Of a stretch of DNA of 64,000 bases, positions 25,760 to 33,542 are shown one piece after another. Source of the stretch: an uncultured Lachnospiraceae bacterium (lineage in GTDB: Bacteria; Bacillota; Clostridia; Lachnospirales; Lachnospiraceae); NCBI GenBank assembly GCA_910578085.1, contig CAJTPM010000004.1, positions 113,482 to 177,481 on the forward strand, read 5' to 3'. The notes below the pieces were generated by a model. That model did no database searches, was not told the origin of the DNA, and was given only the letters and a program-made list of their open reading frames with translations. The stretch's first letter is position 1, and every line of letters starts with the position of its first letter. The position numbers and the translations under genes were made by a program.

Positions 25760-27121
25760 ATGAATAAGACAAAGGATCTGACAACAGGTTCTCCGATGAA
25801 ACTGATACTGGGATTTGCTACGCCGCTTCTGTTCGGATTTTTGTTCCAGCAGCTTTACAGCGTGGTGGATACGATCATTGTAGGACAGTGCCTGGGTGTC
25901 AAAGCACTGGCCGGAGTAGGAGCCACAGGCTCCATCAATTTCATGATCGTGGGCTTCTGTATGGGGGTGTGCAACGGTTTTGCTATCCCTGTGGCCCATA
26001 AGTTCGGGGCGAAGGATTATTCGGGCATGCGCAGGATGGTGGCGAACAGCGTGTGGCTTTCAGGTGTATTTGCGGTGGTGATGACGGCAGCGGTAACGCT
26101 TTTATGCAGGGCGATACTGATGCTTATGAATACGCCGGAGGATATTTTTGAGAACGCCTATATTTACATATGGATCATATTCTGCGGAATTCCGGCGTCT
26201 TTCCTGTATAATCTGCTGTCCGGGATTATCCGGTCCATGGGAGACTCAAAAACACCACTTATGTTTTTGCTGTTGTCTTCCGTTCTGAATATTGGACTGG
26301 ATCTTTTATGTATTGTGACTTTCCAAATGGGGATTGCAGGGGCGGCTGTCGCCACGGTGGTATCCCAGCTGATCTCGGGTCTTTTGTGCCTGTTGTACAT
26401 GAAAAAGAAGTTCGAGATCCTGCAGATCGAAAAGGAAGAGTGGAAAGTTGATTTTGGCAATATGAAAGTGCTCTGTGGAATGGGCGTTCCCATGGGGCTG
26501 CAGTATTCCATTACAGCCATCGGTTCCGTTATTTTACAGACCGCGGTGAATTCTCTGGGATCCACGGCGGTGGCATCGGTGACGGCGGCGAGTAAAGTCA
26601 GTCTGTTTTTCTGCTGTCCTTTCGATGCGATGGGCTCCACGATGGCCACCTATGGGGGACAGAATGTGGGGGCGAAAAAACTGGACAGACTGGGGAAGGG
26701 ATTGTTTTCCTGCAGCATTTTAGGGATAGGATATTCCCTGATTGCCTTCGTGATCCTGTTTTTCTTTGGTGACACATTTACAGGATTTTTTGTGACTGAG
26801 GGCGGGGCGGAGATCACATTGCATGCAAGACAGATGTTACTTACAAACGCCATGTTTTTCATCCCGTTAGCCTTTGTAAATATTATCCGGTTTATGATAC
26901 AGGGAATGGGATTCAGCATGTTTGCGGTTTTGGCGGGAGTATTTGAGATGGTGGCAAGAGCCCTTGCGGGACTCTTTCTGGTGCCGGAACTGGGTTTTAC
27001 AGGAGCCTGTTTTGCAAGTCCTCTTGCCTGGATCTTCGCGGACGCCTTTCTGATACCGGCTTATCTCCATGTGCGCAGAAAGCTGGAGAAGATGATGCAG
27101 GTGGATAATAGCGCAGTATAG
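25760..27121 (+). CDS. MATE-family exporter (second copy)
   Basis: 453 residues, 12 hydrophobic segments. The FQQLYSVVDTIIVGQCLGVKALAGVG blocks (two parts), SGIIRSMGDSKTPL and RFMIQGMGFSMFAV are MATE signatures. It is only moderately similar to the exporter at 21269, so this is not a recent duplication. AGGGAGGG precedes the ATG. Substrate unknown. A CACCCGGCCGGGTG palindrome follows its stop. Confidence 0.92.
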   Translation: MNKTKDLTTGSPMKLILGFATPLLFGFLFQQLYSVVDTIIVGQCLGVKALAGVGATGSINFMIVGFCMGVCNGFAIPVAHKFGAKDYSGMRRMVANSVWLSGVFAVVMTAAVTLLCRAILMLMNTPEDIFENAYIYIWIIFCGIPASFLYNLLSGIIRSMGDSKTPLMFLLLSSVLNIGLDLLCIVTFQMGIAGAAVATVVSQLISGLLCLLYMKKKFEILQIEKEEWKVDFGNMKVLCGMGVPMGLQYSITAIGSVILQTAVNSLGSTAVASVTAASKVSLFFCCPFDAMGSTMATYGGQNVGAKKLDRLGKGLFSCSILGIGYSLIAFVILFFFGDTFTGFFVTEGGAEITLHARQMLLTNAMFFIPLAFVNIIRFMIQGMGFSMFAVLAGVFEMVARALAGLFLVPELGFTGACFASPLAWIFADAFLIPAYLHVRRKLEKMMQVDNSAV

Positions 27122-27127
27122 AAGATC

Positions 27128-27141
27128 CACCCGGCCGGGTG
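27128..27141. repeat. Perfect 14-bp GC palindrome after MATE gene
   Basis: CACCCGGCCGGGTG lies 7 bp after the stop. It has no loop and no T tract, so it is a poor terminator; it could be a protein site. Confidence 0.4.
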
Positions 27142-27235
27142 CAGGCGCATACGATCGCAATTTATGTTATAACAGAAAGAAGATTTGGTTTTTCAGGGAA
27201 TAATCAATAAAATAAATGCATACTTTTTTTCTCTG

Positions 27236-27244
27236 TGCTATACT
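27236..27244 (+). promoter_or_regulatory. Extended -10 promoter of glutamine synthetase
   Basis: TGCTATACT (extended -10) lies about 100 bp before the start codon; the -35 (TGCATA, 27217-27222) is weak, which may mean an activator is needed. No GlnR/TnrA site or riboswitch was recognised. Confidence 0.45.
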
Positions 27245-27342
27245 GAAAGAACAGGATCCGGTGTCGGTAAACTGGTTAGGCTTTGGATTCGGTGATGATA
27301 ACAGGATGAGAGAGGCTATGGGAGAAGAAGAGAGGGTAAACT

Positions 27343-28773
27343 ATGGACAAAAGTACAGAGATCAGAAAACTATGTGAAGAAAAACAGATTCGTATGATTG
27401 ATTTCAAGATGACGGATATTGACGGACGTTGGCGCCATATCACCATACCGGTAGAACGGTTTGATGAAAATATCTTTGTGTATGGCATCGGTTTTGATGG
27501 TTCCAACTACGGGTATGCGCCCATTGAGAAGAGTGATATGGTGTTTTTGCCGGATCCGGCTACAGCCTGTGTGGATCCCTTTGCGGAGGTGCCGACGCTA
27601 ACCATGTGCGGGAATGTCTGTGTAATCGGAAAAGAGGAGAATAAGCCTTTCGATCAGTATCCGAAAAATGTCACCCTGCGGGCGGTGGAGTATATGCGGG
27701 AGAGTGGCATTGCGGACTCTATGGTCATTGGACCGGAGTTTGAATTTTATCTGTTTGATAAGGCCCGCTTTGAGGTATCACCGAGACAATGTGCTTATCA
27801 GATTGACACAAGGCAGGCAGCCTGGAACCGCAGTATTGACGGATCCGGAAACAACGGCTACGAAGTGCCACATCAGGGAGGATATCATGTGGCGGCGCCT
27901 CAGGATGTGGGATATGATTTGAGAAGCCGTATCTGTATGGCGATGGAGAACTGGGGGATCAAAGTAAAGTATCACCACCATGAAGTGGGCGGCCCAGGCC
28001 AGATGGAGATCGAGGTGGAACTGGCGGATATGCCTGAGATGGCGGACAATACGATGATCATCAAATATATCATTAAAAATATGGCGGCGAAGGAAGGAAA
28101 GACGGCAACCTTTCTGCCGAAACCAATCTATCAGGAGGCGGGCAGCGGCATGCATGTACATATGCTGTTAAAGAAAGATGGGAAACCGCTGTTCTATGAT
28201 GAGAACGGTTATTCCGGCTTAAGTAAGACAGCCCATTACTTTATTGGTGGACTGTTGACGCATATCGCCTCACTGTGTGCTTTTACCAATCCTTCCACGA
28301 ATTCTTTCAAAAGGCTGGTACCGGGCTATGAGGCGCCTGTGACGATTGGTTATGCGACTTCCAACAGAAGTGCTGTGATCCGCATTCCGGCCTATGCGAA
28401 ATCACCGGAGACAAAGCGGTTTGAGCTGCGCAACCCGGATGCCACAGCGAATCCTTACTATGCATATGCAGCGATCCTGATGGCAGGCCTGGACGGTATT
28501 GAAAAACAGATCGATCCTTCCGCCATGGGATGGGGGCCCTATGACTTTAATCTGTACACTCTTTCGGCGCAGGAGCAGGAAAAGATCAAAGGACTGCCAA
28601 AGAGCCTGGAGGAGGCACTGGATGCCCTGGAGGCGGATCACGATTATCTGACAAAGAACGGTGTGTTCCCACAGAGGCTGATCGATGTCTGGGTTTCCAG
28701 AAAGCGTGCGGAGGCGAGACAGTTGAGTGAGATTCCGACTCCGGCTGAATTTGCAATGTACTATGATCTGTAA
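27343..28773 (+). CDS. glnA: Glutamine synthetase, type I family
   Basis: Makes glutamine from glutamate, ammonia and ATP. 476 residues with the GS beta-grasp N-terminus (FDGSNYGYAPIEKSDM), the catalytic barrel with metal and ATP motifs (GPEFEFYLFD, HHHEVGGPGQMEIEVE, GSGMHVHM) and NRSAVIRIPAY, in which Arg residues contact substrate. ELRNPDATANPYYAYAAIL is also typical. A gamma-glutamyl-polyamine or other GS-like ligase is possible because the neighbourhood has no other nitrogen genes. GAGGG precedes the ATG. Confidence 0.88.
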   Translation: MDKSTEIRKLCEEKQIRMIDFKMTDIDGRWRHITIPVERFDENIFVYGIGFDGSNYGYAPIEKSDMVFLPDPATACVDPFAEVPTLTMCGNVCVIGKEENKPFDQYPKNVTLRAVEYMRESGIADSMVIGPEFEFYLFDKARFEVSPRQCAYQIDTRQAAWNRSIDGSGNNGYEVPHQGGYHVAAPQDVGYDLRSRICMAMENWGIKVKYHHHEVGGPGQMEIEVELADMPEMADNTMIIKYIIKNMAAKEGKTATFLPKPIYQEAGSGMHVHMLLKKDGKPLFYDENGYSGLSKTAHYFIGGLLTHIASLCAFTNPSTNSFKRLVPGYEAPVTIGYATSNRSAVIRIPAYAKSPETKRFELRNPDATANPYYAYAAILMAGLDGIEKQIDPSAMGWGPYDFNLYTLSAQEQEKIKGLPKSLEEALDALEADHDYLTKNGVFPQRLIDVWVSRKRAEARQLSEIPTPAEFAMYYDL

Positions 28774-28804
28774 TTGAAATGAGAGAGATTCCGCGGGACG
28801 GAGA

Positions 28805-29227
28805 ATGAATATGACAGTATTTATCTGTTTGGATGATAAGAACGGAATGTTGTTTAATCACAGGCGCCAGAGCAGGGATAAGGCGGTGATAGAGGATATG
28901 CTGTCCTTTGCCGGATATGAAAAAATATATATGAACAGGTATTCCTCAAAACTATTTGAAATGGTCGCGGACAGGATTTCAGTGGAAGATGATTTCGCTG
29001 AATCTGTCCCGGAGGAAGGCTTATGCTTCTGGGAAGATATTCCGTTAAGGCCATATGAGGACAGGGTTGAGTGCATCGTTGTCTATTCCTGGAACCGGGT
29101 ATATCCGGCAGATACTTTTCTGGATATTGATCTGCAGAAAGATTGGGAAGTGGCAGATATAAAAGAGTTTGGAGGTAATTCGCATGAGAAGATCACACGG
29201 AGGATTTATAAACGCAAGGATCGTTGA
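28805..29227 (+). CDS. Small protein of unknown function linked to a nuclease gene
   Basis: 140 residues, cytoplasmic, alpha/beta-looking: VFICLDDKNGMLFNHRRQSRD, then EDMLSFAGYEKIYMNRYSS and a C-terminal VVYSWNRVYPADTFLDIDL. Acidic throughout. It overlaps the following nuclease gene by 44 nt, so the two are probably co-translated, and it might be an accessory or protective partner (inference). It has no metallo-beta-lactamase motif, so a ribonuclease Z label would not fit. Confidence 0.75.
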   Translation: MNMTVFICLDDKNGMLFNHRRQSRDKAVIEDMLSFAGYEKIYMNRYSSKLFEMVADRISVEDDFAESVPEEGLCFWEDIPLRPYEDRVECIVVYSWNRVYPADTFLDIDLQKDWEVADIKEFGGNSHEKITRRIYKRKDR

Positions 29228-30161
29228 GCGTGCCTTTTTATGTACCCTTATTGTAATTGCCGGGCTGATCGTCGGTTCCTGCGGCAGCTCTCCCGGGGTC
29301 AATGCGGCGGAAAGGACTGAAGCTATAGAGGCGGTGCGGCAGCCGCAGGAAATTGAGGTTACGGAGCTGTTATCTGAGATACCGGAATATTCGGGGGAGG
29401 CATATATTGCAGTAAATGACAATATTCCTTTTTTCACAAAGACAGGTCTTACGACGGAATCTTTTGAGTACTATTCCGATCTGGATGAGTTTGGGCGTTG
29501 CAGAACTGCTTGTGCTAATGTGGGGCGGGATATCATGCCCACAGAGGAGCGCGGAGATATCGGACAGATCAGGCCTACTGGCTGGCAGACTGTAAAATAT
29601 GATATGGTGGATGGAAAATATCTGTACAACAGGTGTCATCTGATTGGATATCAGCTGACAGCGGAAAATGCCAATGAAAAAAATCTGATTACTGGGACGA
29701 GATATCTGAATGTTACAGGAATGCTGCCTTTTGAGAATATGGTGGCAGATTATGTAAAGGAGACAGACAACCATGTTCTGTATCGGGTGACTCCTGTTTT
29801 TGAGGGCGATGATCTTGTGGCCTGCGGCGTTTTGATGGAGGGATGGTCTGTTGAAGATGCCGGGGATGGGATATGTTTTAATGTATTCGCCTATAATGTG
29901 CAGCCTGGTATTGTGATCGATTATGTGAACGGTGACAGTTATCAGGTGGAGAATGTGGCGGCTTTGCAGGGAAATGCGCAGAAGACGGAATCTGCACAGG
30001 GCGGTATGGAATATATTCTGAATACAAATACAATGAAATTTCATCTTCCGGCCTGCACCAGTATAAAACAAATGGCTGAAAAGAATAAAGAATCATATTA
30101 CGGAAACAGGGAGGATCTGATCGGGATGGGATATGAGTCATGTAAAAACTGTAATCCGTAA
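29184..30161 (+). CDS. EndA/NucA-type DNA/RNA non-specific endonuclease, exported
   Basis: About 325 residues. An N-terminal hydrophobic segment (AFLCTLIVIAGLIVGSC) ends in a lipobox-like VGSC, so it is exported and perhaps a lipoprotein. The nuclease core has NRCHLIGYQL, the DRGH-type motif with the catalytic His kept but DRG changed to NRC, plus NEKNLITGTRYLN with the metal-binding Asn. The last ~50 residues (NTNTMKFHLPACTSIKQM, then YESCKNCNP) are a small Cys-rich tail, probably zinc- or DNA-binding. The frame is open from 29169, but GGAGGT at 29171-29176 sets the ATG at 29184. Confidence 0.88.
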   Translation: MRRSHGGFINARIVERAFLCTLIVIAGLIVGSCGSSPGVNAAERTEAIEAVRQPQEIEVTELLSEIPEYSGEAYIAVNDNIPFFTKTGLTTESFEYYSDLDEFGRCRTACANVGRDIMPTEERGDIGQIRPTGWQTVKYDMVDGKYLYNRCHLIGYQLTAENANEKNLITGTRYLNVTGMLPFENMVADYVKETDNHVLYRVTPVFEGDDLVACGVLMEGWSVEDAGDGICFNVFAYNVQPGIVIDYVNGDSYQVENVAALQGNAQKTESAQGGMEYILNTNTMKFHLPACTSIKQMAEKNKESYYGNREDLIGMGYESCKNCNP

Positions 30162-30166
30162 TATAA

Positions 30167-30454
30167 TCAGCATAACGGTGTCAAATCACTATTGAGAATA
30201 GAATTCCGGTACATTTCATTGAGCCAGTCCACCGCCTCCGCCATGCCATCCGCATCCAGCGTGAAGCGTTTTCTTGTTTTGTGTTCTTCCGGAGTCTTTG
30301 CGTAGCCCAAAGGCTCCGGCCAGACAATTCCCTCCATATAAATGTCATCTCCTTCGGTCTTTCTGGTCAGCATATAGCGCATCCCGTCCATGCTGCCGGT
30401 CAGTGGTTCCTTCTTAATATAATTCAGGTGATTAAAATGCGTCGGGTCTATCAT
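30167..30454 (-). CDS. Small protein of unknown function
   Basis: 95 residues, soluble, acidic/Tyr-rich (DGMRYMLTRKTEGDDIYMEGIVWPEPLGYAKTP in two parts). GGAGG 7 nt before the ATG at 30454 is strong and excludes a longer start at 30469. It is convergent with the nuclease gene and 120 bp from the tRNA-Ala gene on the other strand. Family not recognised. Confidence 0.7.
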   Translation of the reverse strand: MIDPTHFNHLNYIKKEPLTGSMDGMRYMLTRKTEGDDIYMEGIVWPEPLGYAKTPEEHKTRKRFTLDADGMAEAVDWLNEMYRNSILNSDLTPLC

Positions 30455-30531
30455 GATTTTCCTCCACAATGTTTTAAGAATTTTTCTCGTGTTTTCCTCA
30501 AATTTTTACGCTGAGCTTACAAAAATCTTTC

Positions 30532-30560
30532 TTGCATTCTTGCTGTAAATGTTCTATAAT
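30532..30560 (+). promoter_or_regulatory. Sigma-A promoter of tRNA-Ala
   Basis: TTGCAT (30532-30537), a 17-nt spacer and TATAAT (30555-30560) end 14 bp before the mature tRNA 5' end. Confidence 0.8.
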
Positions 30561-30573
30561 CAATATAGTGTCC

Positions 30574-30646
30574 GGGGATATAGCTCAGTTGGGAGAGCGA
30601 TACGTTCGCAACGTATAGGTCAGGGGTTCGAGTCCCCCTATCTCCA
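30574..30646 (+). tRNA. tRNA-Ala(CGC)
   Basis: A 73-nt cloverleaf: acceptor GGGGATA with TATCTCC, D arm GCTC..GAGC, anticodon stem ATACG/CGTAT with loop TTCGCAA (anticodon CGC at 30607-30609), T loop TTCGAGT. The G3-U70 wobble pair, the main alanine identity element, is present. CCA is not encoded. The 49-65 pair is A-C. It reads GCG. Confidence 0.93.
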
Positions 30647-30652
30647 TTCTCA

Positions 30653-30686
30653 AAACCATCGTTCGTTCGGTGGTTTATTTTTTTGT
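30653..30686 (+). terminator. Terminator after tRNA-Ala
   Basis: AACCATCG and CGGTGGTT pair (one G-U) around a short loop, followed by a T-rich run at about 30673-30685. Confidence 0.7.
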
Positions 30687-30730
30687 AATGGGCAGGGGGA
30701 AAACTTTTCTGCCCGATTGTACAGGGAGTT

Positions 30731-31243
30731 CTACACAGTTTTTTCCACCACCTGGATCTGGCACATTTTCATGGTTTTCAATGCTGCCCGGTGAGTCTGG
30801 GGAGTTACGCCTGCACAGCAGTCTGCGTCCACGGTGATCTCCACATCGGGAAACATTGCCTTTAAGAGTAACGCATTGGAAACTACACAGATATCTGTAC
30901 ACAGTCCGACCAGTTCAATTTCTTCAAAACGCATCTCGTTCCAGTGGATCCAGCCAAAGGTCGGCTTATCAATATAAGTACAGCCAGGCACTTCCAGCCC
31001 GTCTGCAATCTCCCAGCCTTTTGTTCCATAAATGCAATGTTTTACCGGCAGTTTCCGTCCCTCCGGCGTATCCAGGTAATTTTCCTGGTGGGTATCTCTT
31101 GTGAAAATGATCTGGTCTCCCCGCTCCTGATATTCCGCAATTTTTTTCTTTACATTTCCGACGATCATCTGTGCCTCTTTTGTTCCAAGAGCGCCGTCAA
31201 TAAAATCGTTCTGCATATCTACCACTATTAAAGTTTTTTTCAT
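30731..31243 (-). CDS. Isochorismatase/nicotinamidase-family cysteine hydrolase
   Basis: 170 residues, cytoplasmic, standard length for the family. The catalytic triad is visible: Asp in VVDMQNDF (Asp9), Lys in YIDKPTFG, and Cys in LVGLCTDICV. HQENY after TRDTH fits the metal or substrate site of nicotinamidases, so deamidation of nicotinamide in NAD salvage is plausible, though other cysteine hydrolases share these motifs. GGAGGAG precedes the start. It stands alone between two tRNA genes. Confidence 0.88.
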   Translation of the reverse strand: MKKTLIVVDMQNDFIDGALGTKEAQMIVGNVKKKIAEYQERGDQIIFTRDTHQENYLDTPEGRKLPVKHCIYGTKGWEIADGLEVPGCTYIDKPTFGWIHWNEMRFEEIELVGLCTDICVVSNALLLKAMFPDVEITVDADCCAGVTPQTHRAALKTMKMCQIQVVEKTV

Positions 31244-31375
31244 GCTGATCTCCTCCGCCTTCCTGTTTGAATCATTGGTCTATTACATTATAACGTCAGG
31301 GTTGTGTTACTACAATATAAAAGATCTTAAATTTTGGAAATCACTGAAAATCATGGAATCATTTTCAGTAATTTA

Positions 31376-31404
31376 TTGACAGAGTACGTATGATCTGATA
31401 CAAT
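31376..31404 (+). promoter_or_regulatory. Sigma-A promoter of tRNA-Thr
   Basis: A perfect TTGACA (31376-31381), a 17-nt spacer and TACAAT (31399-31404), 35 bp before the mature tRNA. Confidence 0.9.
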
Positions 31405-31439
31405 AAATCTCGGCGGTTGGAAATTCCGTTCATTTATAG

Positions 31440-31512
31440 GCTGATGTAGCACAGTCGGTAGTGCGTCGCATTGGTAGTGCGGAGGTCACGGGTTCGATTC
31501 CCGTCATCAGCT
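31440..31512 (+). tRNA. tRNA-Thr(GGT)
   Basis: A 73-nt cloverleaf: acceptor GCTGATG with CATCAGC, D arm GCAC..GTGC, anticodon stem TCGCA/TGCGG with loop TTGGTAG (anticodon GGT), T arm ACGGG TTCGATT CCCGT. It reads ACC/ACU. CCA is not encoded; the discriminator is T. Confidence 0.93.
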
Positions 31513-31526
31513 TCTCTGAGGTATAA

Positions 31527-31560
31527 CTGAAAGCTTTGTATATGAGGCTTTCAGTTTTTT
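31527..31560 (+). terminator. Terminator after tRNA-Thr
   Basis: CTGAAAGC (31527-31534) pairs perfectly with GCTTTCAG (31547-31554), followed by TTTTTT. Confidence 0.9.
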
Positions 31561-31589
31561 ATTGCCTGAAATTTACGGTAATATTCAAC

Positions 31590-31618
31590 TTGGCAAAACG
31601 GATATCTTGTGATAAAAT
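31590..31618 (+). promoter_or_regulatory. Sigma-A promoter of the sufC/sufB-like operon
   Basis: TTGGCA (31590-31595), a 17-nt spacer and TAAAAT (31613-31618). The ~115-nt leader holds a GTTAG/CTAAC hairpin (about 31635-31650). No IscR or Fur-like site was recognised. Confidence 0.7.
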
Positions 31619-31741
31619 ATAGTGGACAAAGAAAAGTTAGAAACTGCTAACTGGATGCTGCGTTCTGCATTTTGAAAAAACTGAACCGGTGTCTGTCTCT
31701 ATATTGCTAAAAAATCTGTGACAAAAAAACGAGGAAAGAGT

Positions 31742-32473
31742 ATGCTGGAATTACGGAATATACAGTTTGATGTGGAAGACAATAAGGAGATCCTGAAAGA
31801 CGTCAATCTGAAAATAGAAGAGCGCTTTGTGGCGGTGACAGGACCGAACGGCGGCGGAAAATCGACGCTTGCAAAGATTATAGCGGGGATCGTAAAGCCA
31901 ACTGCCGGAAAGATACTGCTGGACGGCGAGGATATTACAGAGATGTCCATTACGGATCGGGCAAAAAAGGGTATCAGCTATGCCTTTCAGCAGCCTGTTC
32001 GTTTCAAGGGACTCACGGTAAAGGATCTGTTGACTATGGCGGCGGGAAAGAATACCAGTGTGCAGGACGCCTGCAATATTTTGTCGGAGGTAGGTCTTTG
32101 TGCCAGGGACTATATTGGCCGTGAGGTGAATGCCTCTTTGTCCGGAGGGGAGCTGAAGCGCATTGAGATCGCGATGATCATCGCCAGAGGGACCAGATTT
32201 TCCATTTTTGATGAGCCGGAGGCGGGGATCGATCTGTGGAGTTTTAACAGTCTGATCAATGTGTTTGAGAAGATGTACCGTGAAATGGGCGGGTCTATTC
32301 TGATCATTTCCCATCAGGAGCGGATCTTAAATATTGCGGACAGGATTATTGTGATAGCGGATGGCAGAGTGGAAAAGAGCGGCGCAAAAGAGGAGATTCT
32401 GCCGGAGCTGTTAAGCGCAACAGGAAGCGCCTGTGATAAACTGCTTGCAAAGAGTGAAGGAAGAAAAGCATGA
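31742..32473 (+). CDS. sufC: SufC-like Fe-S assembly ATPase
   Basis: ABC-type ATPase of Fe-S cluster scaffold complexes, about 243 residues, soluble. Walker A GPNGGGKST, Q-loop AFQQPVRF, signature LSGGELKRIEIAM and Walker B FSIFDEPEAGID are all intact; the DEPEAGID form is typical of SufC rather than transporters. The frame opens at 31718, but GAGGAAAG sets the ATG at 31742. It is followed after 48 bp by a SufB/SufD-like gene. No sufS, sufU or sufE is nearby, so sulfur must come from elsewhere. Confidence 0.9.
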   Translation: MLELRNIQFDVEDNKEILKDVNLKIEERFVAVTGPNGGGKSTLAKIIAGIVKPTAGKILLDGEDITEMSITDRAKKGISYAFQQPVRFKGLTVKDLLTMAAGKNTSVQDACNILSEVGLCARDYIGREVNASLSGGELKRIEIAMIIARGTRFSIFDEPEAGIDLWSFNSLINVFEKMYREMGGSILIISHQERILNIADRIIVIADGRVEKSGAKEEILPELLSATGSACDKLLAKSEGRKA

Positions 32474-32521
32474 TAGTATAGCGGCCGTCAGTGGCGTGAA
32501 GAAAGACAGGAGAGTACCTAT

Positions 32522-33439
32522 ATGGATATTATACAAAAAACATTGCTGGAAGAGGTGGCAGGACTGCACGAGGTGCCCGAGGGGGCTTACAATATCCGGG
32601 CGAACGGCGCCCTGGACAGCAGACAGACCACTGCGAATATCAATATTGTTACAAAGCAGGACAGGCCCGGTATCGATATTATCATCGCGCCGGGAACAAA
32701 GCGTGAGAGTGTGCATATTCCGGTCATCATCAGCCAGACAGGGTTAAAGGATCTTGTTTATAATGACTTTTACGTGGGGGAGGATGCCGATGTGACGATC
32801 ATAGCGGGCTGTGGTATCCATAACTGTGGCGATCAGGATTCCACACATGACGGTATCCACAGTTTCCATCTTGAAAAAAATGCGAAGGTGCGTTACGTGG
32901 AAAAGCATTATGGTGCCGGGGATGGCAACGGCCACAATATGATGAATCCTACTACGATCATCGAGCTGGCGGAGGGGGCAGGCCTGGAGATGGAGACAGT
33001 TCAGATCAAGGGTATTGATTCTACCACCAGGGTGACCAGAGCTAAACTGGAGGCGGATGCCAGTCTGGTTATCAGGGAGAAGATCATGACGCACGGAAAT
33101 CAGACTGCGGTGACGGATTTTACGGTGGATATGGACGGGGCAGGCAGCAGTGCCAATGTAATGAGTCGTTCCGTGGCAAAGGAAAATTCCCATCAGAAGT
33201 TTGTTTCGGTGATCAACGGGAACAACAGGTGCGCCGGGCATACGGAATGCGATGCGATCATTATGGATCAGGCCAGTGTGACAGCACTGCCGGAACTGAC
33301 TGCCAATCATGTGGATGCCAATCTGATCCATGAGGCAGCCATCGGAAAGATTGCAGGAGAACAGCTTATCAAGCTGATGACGTTAGGGCTGACGGAGAAG
33401 GAAGCGGAGGAACAGATCGTAAATGGGTTCTTAAAGTAA
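32522..33439 (+). CDS. SufB/SufD-like Fe-S scaffold protein
   Basis: 305 residues, much shorter than SufB (~465) or SufD (~420). The beta-helix core is present (VTIIAGCGIHNCGDQDSTHDG, NAKVRYVEKHYGAGDG) and the C-terminal block AGHTECDAIIMDQASVTALPEL in two parts, ending EAAIGKIAGEQLIKLMTLGLTEKEAEE, matches SufB/D. It forms a two-gene operon with sufC and resembles the minimal SUF-like (SmsCB) type known from anaerobes. Cys residues in GCGIHNC and CAGHTEC could hold a cluster. Confidence 0.85.
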   Translation: MDIIQKTLLEEVAGLHEVPEGAYNIRANGALDSRQTTANINIVTKQDRPGIDIIIAPGTKRESVHIPVIISQTGLKDLVYNDFYVGEDADVTIIAGCGIHNCGDQDSTHDGIHSFHLEKNAKVRYVEKHYGAGDGNGHNMMNPTTIIELAEGAGLEMETVQIKGIDSTTRVTRAKLEADASLVIREKIMTHGNQTAVTDFTVDMDGAGSSANVMSRSVAKENSHQKFVSVINGNNRCAGHTECDAIIMDQASVTALPELTANHVDANLIHEAAIGKIAGEQLIKLMTLGLTEKEAEEQIVNGFLK

Positions 33440-33495
33440 GCGGGAAATAAAAATCAGGCGAAAGATACCAGGATAGTGAACGGTATGGAAAAGAT

Positions 33496-33526
33496 AAGGG
33501 ACGGCCAACAGATGGCCGTCCTTTTC
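33496..33526. terminator. Rho-independent terminator of the suf operon
   Basis: GGACGGCCA (33499-33507) pairs with TGGCCGTCC (33513-33521), followed by TTTT; the stem extends by three weaker pairs. The PBP gene converges from the other side. Confidence 0.9.
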
Positions 33527-33542
33527 CGATGAAAAAATATAA

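Noticed and set aside
28805..29227. Ribonuclease Z annotation
   Set aside because: No HxHxDH metallo-beta-lactamase motif and far too short.
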